This document shows positions 48,556 to 57,430 of a stretch of 64,000 bases of DNA, in pieces. The stretch is from Candidimonas humi (GTDB taxonomy: Bacteria; Pseudomonadota; Gammaproteobacteria; Burkholderiales; Burkholderiaceae_B): NCBI RefSeq assembly GCF_019166065.1, contig NZ_JAHTBN010000004.1:1-64000 (forward strand), read 5' to 3'. Within the stretch, counting starts at the first letter, position 1. Every line of letters starts with the position of its first letter. Made by a program: the position numbers and the translations under genes. The notes beneath the pieces are model-generated. The model was given only the letters and a program-made list of their open reading frames with translations. It had not been told where the DNA came from and made no database searches.

Positions 48556-49812
48556 ATGGAACTGAGCACGCAATGTCCCCGCTGCGGAACGGTGTTTCCG
48601 GCCACCCTCGAGCAACTGCAGTTGCGCAAGGGCTATATCCGTTGCGTCAATTGCGCGCATATCTTCGACGGCTACGAGGCCGTGGTGGCGGGCGAACAGG
48701 CCAGGGATGCGGCGGCCGGATCCGCGCCGGATCCCGCTGTGGCTCCGGTATCGCCGCCGCAGGCCGCGCCCGTTCAGGTGCCGAACGACCCGCCGTCCGA
48801 GCCCGCGCGTTCCTGGTCGACCATGCGGCCGGCGGTCGCGTCTGCGGCTGCGCCGAAGCCTGCGGCCGCCGAGCCGGACGAAGCGCAAGCCGCGGCCATG
48901 CCTCAGGTCCTGCGCCAGCGTCCCGCGGCGCGGGCGAGCGCGGCGCCGCAGGAACCGGCTGCCGATAGCAGATTCCGCATGACCGCCGACGCTGAAGGCG
49001 ACGACGGTCCGCGCTTCACGCTGTCGTCGGCGCATCTGCCGCCGCGGCAGCGGTCCGAGCCCTCGCTGGGCGTAGATGCGGACGAGCCGGAGACAGACCC
49101 GGACATGCTGGTACCGGATGACGCCGGGCAGCATGCCGACGAATGGGACGAAGCCGCCGAGGCGCGTCCGGCCGTCTACGCCGACCCCGAGCGCGGGCAT
49201 ACAGAACGGCCCTCCGTCTACATAGAGCCGCGGCGCGACGAAGCAGAAGAATCTCTGCCCGAATTCCTGGAAACCCGCGATCGGCGCTGGCGCGGCGTGC
49301 TGCGGGTATTCTGGGGCGGGCTTTCCTTGCTTGCCTTGCTTGCGCTGCTGGGCCAGCTCGCCTATATCTATCGCGGCCAGATCGCCGATCATTCCCCCGA
49401 GTTGCGGCCCTTGCTGCAGCAGGTCTGCGCTTCACTGAAGTGCGACGTGCCTTATGCGCGCCGCATCCTGCTCATCTCCATCACCAATTCGTCGCTGCGC
49501 GCCTTGCCCGAGAGCGGCGCGCCGGCCGGTGCCAAGAACGCGAACGGCGGCAAGGACAGCAGCCGCATGCTGCTGCAACTGACCTTGCGCAACAATGACG
49601 CACGCGCGCAGGAATGGCCCACCCTGACGCTGGACCTGGTCGACTTTTCCGGGTCGGTGGTGTCCAAGAAGAACCTGGCGCCCAATGAATACCTGCCGTC
49701 CGGGCTGCGCGGCTCGCCCTTTGCGCCGCACAGCGAGGTGGCGCTGGCCGTTCCCCTGACCGTCACCGGCTACCACGTGAACGGCTATCAGCTCGGCAAG
49801 TTCTTTCCCTGA
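48556..49812 (+). CDS. MJ0042-type zinc-ribbon protein with DUF3426 domain
   Basis: A 418-residue membrane protein of unknown function. Residues 6-34 form a zinc ribbon with CPRC and CVNC pairs (TQCPRCGTVFPATLEQLQL). About 200 low-complexity Ala/Pro/Glu-rich residues follow, then one membrane helix (FWGGLSLLALLALLGQLAYI). The C-terminal DUF3426 domain includes LLISITNSSLRALPESG, LLQLTLRNNDARAQEWPTL and NEYLPSGLRGSPFAPHSEVA. The zinc ribbon should face the cytoplasm and DUF3426 the periplasm. It is 16 bp after prmA, so it is almost certainly in the same transcript. Confidence 0.9.
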   Translation: MELSTQCPRCGTVFPATLEQLQLRKGYIRCVNCAHIFDGYEAVVAGEQARDAAAGSAPDPAVAPVSPPQAAPVQVPNDPPSEPARSWSTMRPAVASAAAPKPAAAEPDEAQAAAMPQVLRQRPAARASAAPQEPAADSRFRMTADAEGDDGPRFTLSSAHLPPRQRSEPSLGVDADEPETDPDMLVPDDAGQHADEWDEAAEARPAVYADPERGHTERPSVYIEPRRDEAEESLPEFLETRDRRWRGVLRVFWGGLSLLALLALLGQLAYIYRGQIADHSPELRPLLQQVCASLKCDVPYARRILLISITNSSLRALPESGAPAGAKNANGGKDSSRMLLQLTLRNNDARAQEWPTLTLDLVDFSGSVVSKKNLAPNEYLPSGLRGSPFAPHSEVALAVPLTVTGYHVNGYQLGKFFP

Positions 49813-49857
49813 GCTTTATCTTTCCACCCCGTTTTTCTGAACTTCCAAAGGATGAGG

Positions 49858-50793
49858 ATGTCTGATCAGGTGCTGGTTTGCGGTTCGATCGCCTTCGACA
49901 CGATTGCCGTGTTCGAGGGGCGTTTCAAGGAGCATATTCTGCCCGACAACGTACAGTCGTTGAGCGTGTCTTTCCTGGTGCCGACCATGCGCAAGGAATA
50001 CGGCGGCTGCGCGGGCAATATCGCCTACAACTTGCGCCTGCTCGGCGGCAACCCGCTGCCGGTGGGCACGGTGGGCGCCGACGCCGCCGACTATCTGGCG
50101 CGCATGCGCGAGCAGGGCATAGACACCCGGCTGGTGCGCGTCATGCCCGATATGTACACGCCGCAATGTTTTATTACCACCGACCTGGACAATAACCAGA
50201 TCGCCGCATTCCATCCCGGCGCCATGCAGTGCTCGGCGGATAACGACATAGGGCAGGCCGAGGCGGCCTGGGCCATTGTCGCGCCCGACGCCAAAGAGGG
50301 CATGTTCGCCCACGCCCGCCGGCTCAAGAATCGCGGCATCCCCTTCATATTCGACCTGGGCCAGGCCATGCCCTTGTTTTCAGGCGCCGATATCGAAGAG
50401 ATGCTGGGGCTGGCCGACATCCTCACCGCCAATGATTACGAGGCGAGCGTGGTCGAGCAGCGCACCGGCCGCGCCATGCAGGACATCGCGCGCGGCTTGC
50501 GCGCCGTGGTCGTGACCCGCGGCGCCGAAGGCGCTACCCTGTATACGGACGGCGACCAGGTGGATATCGCGCCGCTGCGGGCCGAGCAGGTCGTGGACCC
50601 GACGGGTTGCGGCGACGCCCATCGCGCCGGCCTGCTCTACGGCCTGGTGCGGCAGTGGCCGCTGGCCGATGCCTGCCGCTTGGCGAACGTCATGGGGGCT
50701 TTTAAAATTGCCTCACGGGGGCCGCAGAACCATCGGCCCAGCCGCGAGCAGATCGGCGCCGCCTTGCAGCGCCACTATGGTCTGGATCTGTAA
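49858..50793 (+). CDS. PfkB-family carbohydrate/nucleoside kinase
   Basis: A 311-residue ribokinase-fold kinase. ATG 49858 has AAGG six bases upstream and is preferred over the ATG two codons earlier. Signatures are VLVCGSIAFDTIAVFEGRFK, GGCAGNIAYNLRLLGGNPLP and the C-terminal VDPTGCGDAHRAGLLYGL with the catalytic aspartate. The pattern resembles adenosine kinases of the bacterial PfkB type, so a nucleoside substrate is plausible; a sugar kinase is not excluded. It follows the DUF3426 gene after 45 bp and precedes an outer-membrane lipoprotein gene. Confidence 0.88.
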   Translation: MSDQVLVCGSIAFDTIAVFEGRFKEHILPDNVQSLSVSFLVPTMRKEYGGCAGNIAYNLRLLGGNPLPVGTVGADAADYLARMREQGIDTRLVRVMPDMYTPQCFITTDLDNNQIAAFHPGAMQCSADNDIGQAEAAWAIVAPDAKEGMFAHARRLKNRGIPFIFDLGQAMPLFSGADIEEMLGLADILTANDYEASVVEQRTGRAMQDIARGLRAVVVTRGAEGATLYTDGDQVDIAPLRAEQVVDPTGCGDAHRAGLLYGLVRQWPLADACRLANVMGAFKIASRGPQNHRPSREQIGAALQRHYGLDL

Positions 50794-50899
50794 TCACAGG
50801 TTTCGGCATCTTGCATCGCATATTTTTTTCACCCCCCGTTCGCGGCCTGCGGCCGCGGCCGGACCGCCATACAGCATGGGCGTCCGTCAGGAGTTTTCC

Positions 50900-51397
50900 A
50901 TGAATCTGCAATATCCCTCGCTCGCGATACGCGCCCCTCGGCTGCTGGCCCTGGCCGCAACGCTCGCCGCGGCCTCCATGCTCGCCGGCTGCGTCAATGA
51001 CACGGCCTCCGGGTCCGTGTACACCTACGACCAGGCGCAGCGCGAACAGGTCGTGCGCACCGGCACGGTGCAATCCGTCAGGCCGGTGCTCATCGAACAG
51101 CGCGGCACGTCGGGCGTCGGCGCCCTGGCCGGCGGCGTGCTCGGCGGCGCGGTGGGCAGCACCATAGGGCGGGGCGGCGGCAATGTGCTGGCCACGGTCG
51201 GCGGCGCCATCGCCGGCGGCCTGCTCGGCAACGCCGTCGAGAACCAGGCCGGCCGCACCCAGGGCCTGGAAATCACCATCCGCCTGGACAACGGCGAAAC
51301 GCGCGTCATCGCGCAAGCGGCCGACGTGCCGATTTCTCCGGGGCAGCGCGTGCGCCTGATCAGCGGCGGCGGCCCGACTCGCGTCGTGCCGATGTAA
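50900..51397 (+). CDS. glycine-zipper outer-membrane lipoprotein (SlyB-like)
   Basis: A 165-residue lipoprotein with AGGAG before the ATG. The signal peptide ends in lipobox MLAGC (about residue 30). Then come RTGTVQSVRPVLIEQRGTSG and two glycine-zipper hairpins, GALAGGVLGGAVGSTIGRGG and VGGAIAGGLLGNAVENQAGR, which suit a pair of short membrane helices. The C-terminal part (EITIRLDNGETRVIAQ) is beta-like. SlyB proteins stabilise outer-membrane proteins and lipid order under stress. It converges with yggT across a GC-rich repeat array. Confidence 0.9.
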   Translation: MNLQYPSLAIRAPRLLALAATLAAASMLAGCVNDTASGSVYTYDQAQREQVVRTGTVQSVRPVLIEQRGTSGVGALAGGVLGGAVGSTIGRGGGNVLATVGGAIAGGLLGNAVENQAGRTQGLEITIRLDNGETRVIAQAADVPISPGQRVRLISGGGPTRVVPM

Positions 51398-51412
51398 TTG
51401 GCGGGAATCCGG

Positions 51413-51517
51413 TGCCGGCGGCTGCGCGCCGGCATCGCGCTTGGCCGGCGATTCAAGCGCCGGCCGTTCATATCGCCGGCATTCGCACAGCCGGCATGCG
51501 TATCGCCGGCACGAACC
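51413..51517. repeat. GCCGGC-core degenerate tandem array
   Basis: Seven units of 15-16 bp, each carrying GCCGGC or a close variant, run from about 51413 to 51517 in the gap between the convergent slyB-like and yggT genes. The last three units (GCCGGCATTCGCACA and the two after it) are exactly 15 bp and the most alike. Confidence 0.65.
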
Positions 51518-51598
51518 CATACGGAATAGGGGCGGCGACCGCCGCCACCATCGGCCATCCGCGCGACTGCCGCAGTGCGCCGGCCGAGCTGCGCGGGG

Positions 51599-52162
51599 CT
51601 AGACCCCGAACACGCTGAAGCTCAGGTGTTCCAGCAGCATCATGCCCAATTGCGCCAGCACCAGCAGCACCAGCGGCGAGAAGTCCAGGCCGCCGGTATT
51701 GGGCAGCGCCCGGCGTATCGGATCGAGCAAGGGCGCGGTGAGCGTGTGCAGCACCGGCATGACCGGCGCCAGCGGATTGACCCAGGAAAGAATCGCCTGT
51801 ATCAGCGTCAGCCACAGCACCAGGTTCAGCGCCCATTTCAGCACGGTGAAGACACTTGCCACCAAGGCCGGGACGATAGTGCCCGGAGGCGGCAGCGCGC
51901 CGGTAAGCAGCAGCCAGCTCAGCAGCAGGAACACCAGGGCCGTCAGCCAACTGGCCAGCAGGCTGGGCCAGTCGATGCGGCCGCTGGGCCGCAGTATCTT
52001 GCGCAAGGGCTGCACCAGCCAGTCGGTGATGCGCAGCACGGCCTGCGAATAGGGATTGAAGGGATGCAGGCGGATCGCGTACATCCAGGCACGGACGATC
52101 AGGGCGATCCCGAACAGAGTGCAGGCGATGTTGAGAATGAAATGTAGAGCGTCGCCGAACAT
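51599..52162 (-). CDS. YggT family integral membrane protein
   Basis: A 187-residue protein with two YggT repeats. Each has a hydrophobic pair of helices, then a conserved loop: MYAIRLHPFNPYSQAVLRIT in the first and LSWVNPLAPVMPVLHTLTAP in the second, each followed by a PLRKIL or LLDPIRRALP segment. YggT proteins are linked to osmotic tolerance, cell division and positioning of membrane complexes in other bacteria. ATG 52162 (MFGDALHF) is preferred to one 11 codons upstream. It is probably monocistronic, convergent with the lipoprotein gene. Confidence 0.9.
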   Translation of the reverse strand: MFGDALHFILNIACTLFGIALIVRAWMYAIRLHPFNPYSQAVLRITDWLVQPLRKILRPSGRIDWPSLLASWLTALVFLLLSWLLLTGALPPPGTIVPALVASVFTVLKWALNLVLWLTLIQAILSWVNPLAPVMPVLHTLTAPLLDPIRRALPNTGGLDFSPLVLLVLAQLGMMLLEHLSFSVFGV

Positions 52163-52319
52163 GATGGGCCGGTAAGAGCTATTGCAGTCGCCCATTGTCG
52201 CATGAAAAAACTGCCCGGCATTGCGGGCAGTTCAGTCTGTCGTCGAAGCCTGCGCCATTGTTGCCGGCGCAGGCCGCGGCTTGCTTCAGCCGCTCACGTC
52301 GATGCGTGCGACGCGCGAT

Positions 52320-52850
52320 TTACGGGCGGCCGCCCGTGGGGAACGGCCAAGCGGCGACCGGGTTGACGGCTTTCTTGACGGCCGGTGCAGCAGTCGTAGC
52401 CTTGGTCGTCTTGGCGGCAGCCTTCACGCTGGGCTTTTTAGCGGCGGCTTTCTTTGCCGGCGCCTTCTTGGCCGCAGCTTTTTTCGCCGGCGCTTTCTTG
52501 GCGGCGGCTTTCTTTGCCGGCGCCTTCTTCGCGGCTTTCTTGGCAGCGGCTTTTTTCGCCGGCGCCTTCTTGGCTGCTACTTTCTTGACGGCTTTCTTGA
52601 CTGCCTTCTTGGCCGCGACTTTCTTTACGGCTTTCTTGGCTGCTACTTTCTTGACTGCTTTCTTGGCGGCGGCTTTTTTCGCCGGCGCCTTCTTGGCCGC
52701 TACTTTCTTCGCGGCGACTTTCTTGACTGCTACTTTCTTGGCAGCCGCTTTTTTAGCGGGGGCCTTCTTCACTGCTTTCTTTGCGGGTGCTGCTTTCTTT
52801 ACGGCTTTCTTTGCTGCCGCTTTCTTGGCGGCCTTTTTGGCAGTTGCCAT
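52320..52850 (-). CDS. histone H1-like DNA-binding protein
   Basis: A 176-residue protein almost wholly made of lysine, alanine, valine and proline, in repeats such as [21 protein letters not shown] and KKAVKK. It resembles the C-terminal domain of eukaryotic H1 and the Bordetella BpH1 and AlgP-like proteins. The start ATG 52850 ([15 protein letters not shown]) begins the basic region directly. The last 35 residues are different and conserved in relatives, ending [11 protein letters not shown]. It should bind and compact DNA without sequence specificity. The repeats make the length prone to change by slippage or recombination between strains. Confidence 0.9.
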   Translation of the reverse strand: MATAKKAAKKAAAKKAVKKAAPAKKAVKKAPAKKAAAKKVAVKKVAAKKVAAKKAPAKKAAAKKAVKKVAAKKAVKKVAAKKAVKKAVKKVAAKKAPAKKAAAKKAAKKAPAKKAAAKKAPAKKAAAKKAPAKKAAAKKPSVKAAAKTTKATTAAPAVKKAVNPVAAWPFPTGGRP

Positions 52851-53375
52851 AGTGAAGCTCCTTGGGATCGAGTGGTTTGGCACATTCACCCATTTGATAT
52901 GGCCCCCACGAAAAGGGTGCGACCCATCTCAAATGGCGCAAGCGTACAAAGCACTCTGTGCTTCGTACGCCTAAAGTCTAACGTAAGCGTCACTCAATAC
53001 CAAGCATTATTGACAACTATGGAAAGAAGTGATCCTCGAATCTCGGCATTTCCATCGGCCTGAAAAAACATCGCGACATTTGGCGATGCGCGAAATCATT
53101 GCGTTCGGCGACTTTGCGCGCGCGTCGATCGATGCGGCGATCACTTGCGCGCGTTGTTTGCGGCGTACATCGCCTGTTGTTTTTATCACACCGTTTAATA
53201 GCCGAAGACAGCGCTTTAACTGACTATTGCACGCTGCATGAGATCAATCGAAGTGCGCGATTCATCCACGCAAACGCGCGCCTTGGGCTGTTCGAAAGCA
53301 CGGCGGCGCGCGAAGTTCGCGCCGGACCGCGGCAGTACAATCGGGCCCTGCTTATTTCCGTGCGCTGCGCATCGC
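52851..53375. promoter_or_regulatory. divergent control region of the histone-like and MFS genes
   Basis: No gene is recognised in 525 bp. An imperfect inverted repeat, CATTTGATATGG (52891-52902) with CCATCTCAAATG (52924-52935), lies 41 bp before the histone-like start and may be an operator or leader hairpin. Further on are AT-richer stretches around 52990-53020 that could hold the histone promoter. Open frames that extend the MFS gene backwards lack membrane-protein character and are not used. Confidence 0.45.
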
Positions 53376-54758
53376 ATGATGGATCACTCACAAAAGCCAG
53401 TCCAACAGGTTCGAATCTTCACCGTCATTTCCATGGCGTTGCTCATGATGGCGATCGATTCGACCATCGTAGCCACGGCGCTGCGCGCCATCCAGCATGG
53501 CCTGCAGGCGTCCGTCAACCTGGCGGGCTGGACCATCACCGCCTATTCGTTCGGCTTCGTGCTGATGCTGCCCATCAGCGGCAAACTGAGCGAGCGTTTC
53601 GGACGCCGGCGGATCTTCATCGGCTCGACGGTGGCCTTCACTTTGGCGTCCCTGGGTTGCGGGCTGGCCGACAACATATATCTGCTCATTGTCCTGCGGG
53701 TGCTGCAGGCCGCGGGCGGCGCCGGCTTCACGCCGTCGGCGACGGGCATCATCGTCGATCATTTCGGCAGCTCGCGGGATCGCTATGTCAGTCTGTTCGG
53801 CAGCATCTTTCCGGTGGGCGCCATGATCGGGCCGATCTTCGGCGGCTTCTTCGTCACCTGGCTGTCCTGGCGCGACGTGTTCTACGTCAATGTGCCCATA
53901 GGCCTGCTGATCTTGTTCCTGGCGCTGCGCTACCTTCCGCACGATCGCCCGCGCGGCGCCAAGCGGCTGCGGAAGATGGATATTCCGGGAATCGTGCTGC
54001 TTGGCATGGGCCTGCTTGCCGGCATGCTGTCGATCAGCGCCCTGGGCGAAATGCGCTTCGGCGTGGGCTGGGCCTGGTTCGTGGGGCTGCTGGTGCTGGC
54101 ATGCGTGGCTTTTGTGATGTTCTTCCGGCACATCCAGCGCGTCCCGGCGCCGTTCATCGTTCCTCGTTTTATCTACGGCCCGGGGTTCGGCGCAGTCAAT
54201 CTCGTCAACATGATTTTCAGCGGCTCGATAATCGGAGCCATGGCGCTGGTGCCGCTATATGCGGTCAACCGCTACGGCATCAGTGCGGTGGGCTCGGGTT
54301 CGCTGCTGACCGCCCAGGGCGCGGCCGCCATGATTTGTTCGCTTTCGGCGGTGATGCTGCTGCGTCGCAGCGGCTATCGCCTGCCGCTGTATGTCGGCAG
54401 CGTGCTGTCGGTGGCGGGCCTGTTGCTGCTGGCCCTGCCTCCGCAGTGGGGCATTTCGCCTTATGCGTGGCTGGCCTTTGCCGCTTTCCTGGTGGGAGCG
54501 GGCAACGGCAGCATCAATCCGGCCATGCGCAACGCCGGGCTGCAGCTCGCGCCCGAGTCGTCTTCCATGCTGGCCGCCTTGCGCACCTTGTCGCTGCAGA
54601 CAGGCGCGATCGTCACGGTGTCTATCGTTACGGCGATCCTGGTCGGCAACGAGCACCAGGGCGCAGTCCAGGCATGGGTCTATGCTTTCCTGGCGCTGCT
54701 GCGCCTGGCGGCGCTGCCCCTGGTCCGCTCCGTGCCGGAACAGAAGGGGGCATGGTGA
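53376..54758 (+). CDS. MFS transporter, DHA2-like (EmrB/QacA type)
   Basis: A 460-residue inner-membrane exporter with at least 12 spans. Start at 53376 (MMDHSQKPVQQVRIF), just before the first helix. Signatures are MALLMMAIDSTIVATALRAI with the DHA2 motif D1, GKLSERFGRRRIFIGSTVAF (motif A), LRVLQAAGGAGFTPSATGII and VGAMIGPIFGGFFVTW (motif C). The substrate is unknown. It is 67 bp upstream of an ATP-grasp peptide-ligase-like gene on the same strand; exporter-ligase pairs are known in small-peptide synthesis, so it may export that product. Confidence 0.92.
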   Translation: MMDHSQKPVQQVRIFTVISMALLMMAIDSTIVATALRAIQHGLQASVNLAGWTITAYSFGFVLMLPISGKLSERFGRRRIFIGSTVAFTLASLGCGLADNIYLLIVLRVLQAAGGAGFTPSATGIIVDHFGSSRDRYVSLFGSIFPVGAMIGPIFGGFFVTWLSWRDVFYVNVPIGLLILFLALRYLPHDRPRGAKRLRKMDIPGIVLLGMGLLAGMLSISALGEMRFGVGWAWFVGLLVLACVAFVMFFRHIQRVPAPFIVPRFIYGPGFGAVNLVNMIFSGSIIGAMALVPLYAVNRYGISAVGSGSLLTAQGAAAMICSLSAVMLLRRSGYRLPLYVGSVLSVAGLLLLALPPQWGISPYAWLAFAAFLVGAGNGSINPAMRNAGLQLAPESSSMLAALRTLSLQTGAIVTVSIVTAILVGNEHQGAVQAWVYAFLALLRLAALPLVRSVPEQKGAW

Positions 54759-54825
54759 GCGGCGCGGGCGCCGGGTCGGCCGGCGTCCGATATCGTTTCG
54801 TTGCTGCGCGTCCGGACTCGAACTC

Positions 54826-56646
54826 ATGATCATCGACAGCATCAGCTATTCCGGTTTTCACCATGGGCTGCGGCAGCCCGACCAGGTGCTGACGATAAGG
54901 CTGGGCCAATGTCCGTCGGCCGTCGATTGGGCTGCGTTCGATGCCTGGTGGTCCGGGAAGCTGGACATCCCTTTGCTGGCGCAAACCGAGGATTCCGCAT
55001 CCGGGCATGACGCGGCCCGCGCGATGTGGCGCATATTGCAGATTGCGGCGGGGCTGCAGCGCGCCGCGCGCATTCCGGTGTTCGAGCCGGGCCGGATCCT
55101 GTCCTGCCGCGCCGACGAAAAAGAGGCGGGAGCCTGGTTGTGCACGGTTGCGGTGCCGCGCGTGGATTTCATTCCCGCGCAGTCCACGCACCTGGCCTAC
55201 AACTGGGCGACCTCGCTGGTGCTCGAGATGGCCGTGGCGCCGGAGCGTCCCGCCCGGCCCGAGGCGCTGTACCGGCAACTGGAAGAGCACGTGCTGCAGC
55301 CCTTGCGGGCGAGCCTGCCGGCGGGAAAATCGTCCATCCACATACTTCGGACCGCCCAGGAATGCCGGGTTCCGTGGCGCCATCTGGGCAATGGCATTTT
55401 CCAACTGGGCTGGGGCAAACGCGCACTGCGCACCCGGCGCAGCAAGGTGGAAACGGATTCCCTGATAGGCGCCGAAGCGGCCCAGCACAAGTTCATCGCG
55501 GCGCAGTGGATGCGCCAGGCCGGCTTGCCGGTGCCCGATCACTATCTGGTCGCGGATGAAGACGGCGCACTGCAGGCGGCGCGCAATCTGGGCGGCTTGC
55601 TGGTCGTCAAGCCCGTCGACCGCGACCGTGGCGAAGGCGTGACGGTCGATGTCGATTCCGCGCAGGCAATGCGCGACGCTTTTCGTCATGCTGCGCAATT
55701 TTCCAAGGAAGTGCTGGTCGAGCGCGCCGTTGCCGGCGTCTGTCATCGCCTGCTGGTCGTGCGCGGGCGAGTGCTGTATACCGTGAAGCGCCAGCCCATC
55801 GCCGTCGAAGGCGACGGGCGCATGAGCGTTGCGGAATGTATTCAGGCCGCCAACGAACGGCAAATGAGCCTGCCGGCCTGGAACCGGCCCCCCGCCTATC
55901 CGCTGGACGATCTGGCCAGGGCTGCCCTGGCCCGCGCCGGCCTGGCGCCGGACAGCATACTGGGCGCGGGGCAATGGGCTGCGCTGCGCCGCATCGAATC
56001 GACGGAGTGGGGCGGCCTGGACGAGGATTACTCGCGCACCTTGCACGCCGATAATGCGGCCATCGCGATACGCGCCGCGGCGTTGTTCGGACTGGACGTC
56101 GCCGGCGTCGATATCATTTCCACCGACATCACACGGCCCTGGCACGAGAACGGCGCCGCCATCAACGAGGTCAACCTTGCTCCTTTGCTGGGCGCCAGCC
56201 CAAGCTCCCTGGGTACCTTGCACGAGTTGATGGGGCGGCTGATGGAGGGCGATGGCCGCATTCCCGTCGCGATCGTGATGGGCGCCGAAGGTGCGGCGGC
56301 CAGGGCGCTCACCCTGCAACAGCAGTGGATGGCCCAGGGGCACGCCTGTTATGTCACGAGCCACATGGAAACGGTGGGGCCGGACGGCGGCCTGGTGCCG
56401 CTGGCCGCGCAGGGGCTTTTTGCGCGCTGCATGGCCTTGCTCATGAACAAGGATGTCGGCGCGCTGGTGCTGGTGGCGCAGACGGACGAGTTGCTCGATA
56501 CCGGTGTTCCGGTAGACCGTTTAGACTTGGCCGAGCGCGTCGCGGGCGAATGTGTGGCCATAGGCCAAGGCGGCGCAACGGCCTCTGAAAGAACCGACAG
56601 GCTGGCGGCTTTGCTGGGCCTCTACGTGGACTCTGCACGCCCCTGA
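54826..56646 (+). CDS. cyanophycin-synthetase-like ATP-grasp ligase with truncated Mur domain
   Basis: A 606-residue protein. Residues 1 to about 200 resemble the N domain of cyanophycin synthetase (ISYSGFHHGLRQPDQVLTIR, then FQLGWGKRALRTRRSKVETD). Residues about 212-470 are an ATP-grasp domain: AAQHKFIAAQWMRQAGLPVP, VVKPVDRDRGEGVTVDV with Lys262, VERAVAGVCHRLLVVRGRVL, and INEVNLAPLLG near residue 447. CphA1 continues with a Mur-ligase half that adds arginine. Here only about 128 residues remain, and the P-loop GTNGKTTT position reads GAEGAAARA, so that site should be dead. In length it resembles CphA2, which keeps a single working ATP site. No other cyanophycin gene is in the window. Product unknown. 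Confidence 0.82.
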   Translation: MIIDSISYSGFHHGLRQPDQVLTIRLGQCPSAVDWAAFDAWWSGKLDIPLLAQTEDSASGHDAARAMWRILQIAAGLQRAARIPVFEPGRILSCRADEKEAGAWLCTVAVPRVDFIPAQSTHLAYNWATSLVLEMAVAPERPARPEALYRQLEEHVLQPLRASLPAGKSSIHILRTAQECRVPWRHLGNGIFQLGWGKRALRTRRSKVETDSLIGAEAAQHKFIAAQWMRQAGLPVPDHYLVADEDGALQAARNLGGLLVVKPVDRDRGEGVTVDVDSAQAMRDAFRHAAQFSKEVLVERAVAGVCHRLLVVRGRVLYTVKRQPIAVEGDGRMSVAECIQAANERQMSLPAWNRPPAYPLDDLARAALARAGLAPDSILGAGQWAALRRIESTEWGGLDEDYSRTLHADNAAIAIRAAALFGLDVAGVDIISTDITRPWHENGAAINEVNLAPLLGASPSSLGTLHELMGRLMEGDGRIPVAIVMGAEGAAARALTLQQQWMAQGHACYVTSHMETVGPDGGLVPLAAQGLFARCMALLMNKDVGALVLVAQTDELLDTGVPVDRLDLAERVAGECVAIGQGGATASERTDRLAALLGLYVDSARP

Positions 56647-56748
56647 TCCAATAGCTTGGGGCGCTTGCCTCGGCGGATGATTGCCGGGGTAGATTCCGAT
56701 GCTCTTGTTGCGGGATAGGGATATGGCCCGGGTCGCCGCCGGCAGGAC

Positions 56749-57387
56749 TCAATCCGCCAGTTCCGCATCCAGCCAGCCGCGCAGGCTGTTGACGAAGGCC
56801 CAGCCCTGCGTGCGCGGCACGTCGTCCAGCCTGATCGCTTGCTCGGCCAGGCGTCCTCGATCCAGGCATACCTGCCGGCCGACTCCGGGCAGCAGGCCGC
56901 AGCGCAGCGGCGGCGTGACCCAGCGGCCGTCCAGCAGGGCGGCAATGTTGCCGCGCGTGGTCTCGGTCAATTCGCCGTCCTCGTTGAACAGTATGGTGTC
57001 GTATACCGAAGCATCGGTTGGTTGCAAATCGGTATAGTGCCCGCGCCGCGAGGTCTTGAAGCGCACCCAGTCGCCATGGGCCACGGCGTTGGCCAGCGGT
57101 TCGCGGGCCAGTTGCAGGCGCACGGGCGTGGCGGTGGGCGGCAGCGGGTGGGCTTCCAGTTCCATGTGCGCGTCGCCGCTCAAGGCCAGGCGTATGCGCC
57201 AGTCGCCTTGCGCATGCCGTTCGCGCAGCAGCGCGAGCGCCTGCGCGATGCGGGATTCGGGCCAGGGATAGGCAAAATGGCGGGCCGCCGCCCGCATGCG
57301 AGCCAGGTGCAGCGGCAGATGCATATAGGAGCCGCCGCGTAGCGCCAGGGTTTCGAGAATGTCGAAGTCCTTCGTCGAATTCGTCAT
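56749..57387 (-). CDS. pabC: aminodeoxychorismate lyase (class IV aminotransferase fold)
   Basis: A 212-residue PLP enzyme releasing 4-aminobenzoate and pyruvate from aminodeoxychorismate, for folate. Motifs are FDILETLALRGGSYMHLPLH, WVRFKTSRRGHYTDL with the PLP lysine, YDTILFNEDGELTETTRGNI and VTPPLRCGLLPGVGRQ. It is short compared with E. coli PabC (269), lacking part of the N-terminal domain, as in many PabBC-type lyase domains. It follows pabB after 43 bp on the same strand, and together they replace the fused form. It converges on the cyanophycin-like gene. Confidence 0.88.
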   Translation of the reverse strand: MTNSTKDFDILETLALRGGSYMHLPLHLARMRAAARHFAYPWPESRIAQALALLRERHAQGDWRIRLALSGDAHMELEAHPLPPTATPVRLQLAREPLANAVAHGDWVRFKTSRRGHYTDLQPTDASVYDTILFNEDGELTETTRGNIAALLDGRWVTPPLRCGLLPGVGRQVCLDRGRLAEQAIRLDDVPRTQGWAFVNSLRGWLDAELAD

Positions 57388-57430
57388 CGTTTACGCCTCG
57401 GAAGCTCCCGAACATGGATCCTGCATATCT

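Noticed and set aside
53099-53375. Upstream coding extension before the DHA2-like transporter
   Set aside because: Charged, low-family sequence without a ribosome binding site; the transporter fold starts at 53376.
54826-56646. Full cyanophycin synthetase CphA1
   Set aside because: The protein is about 270-300 residues too short and the second ATP-binding loop is missing, so the standard name would overstate the evidence.
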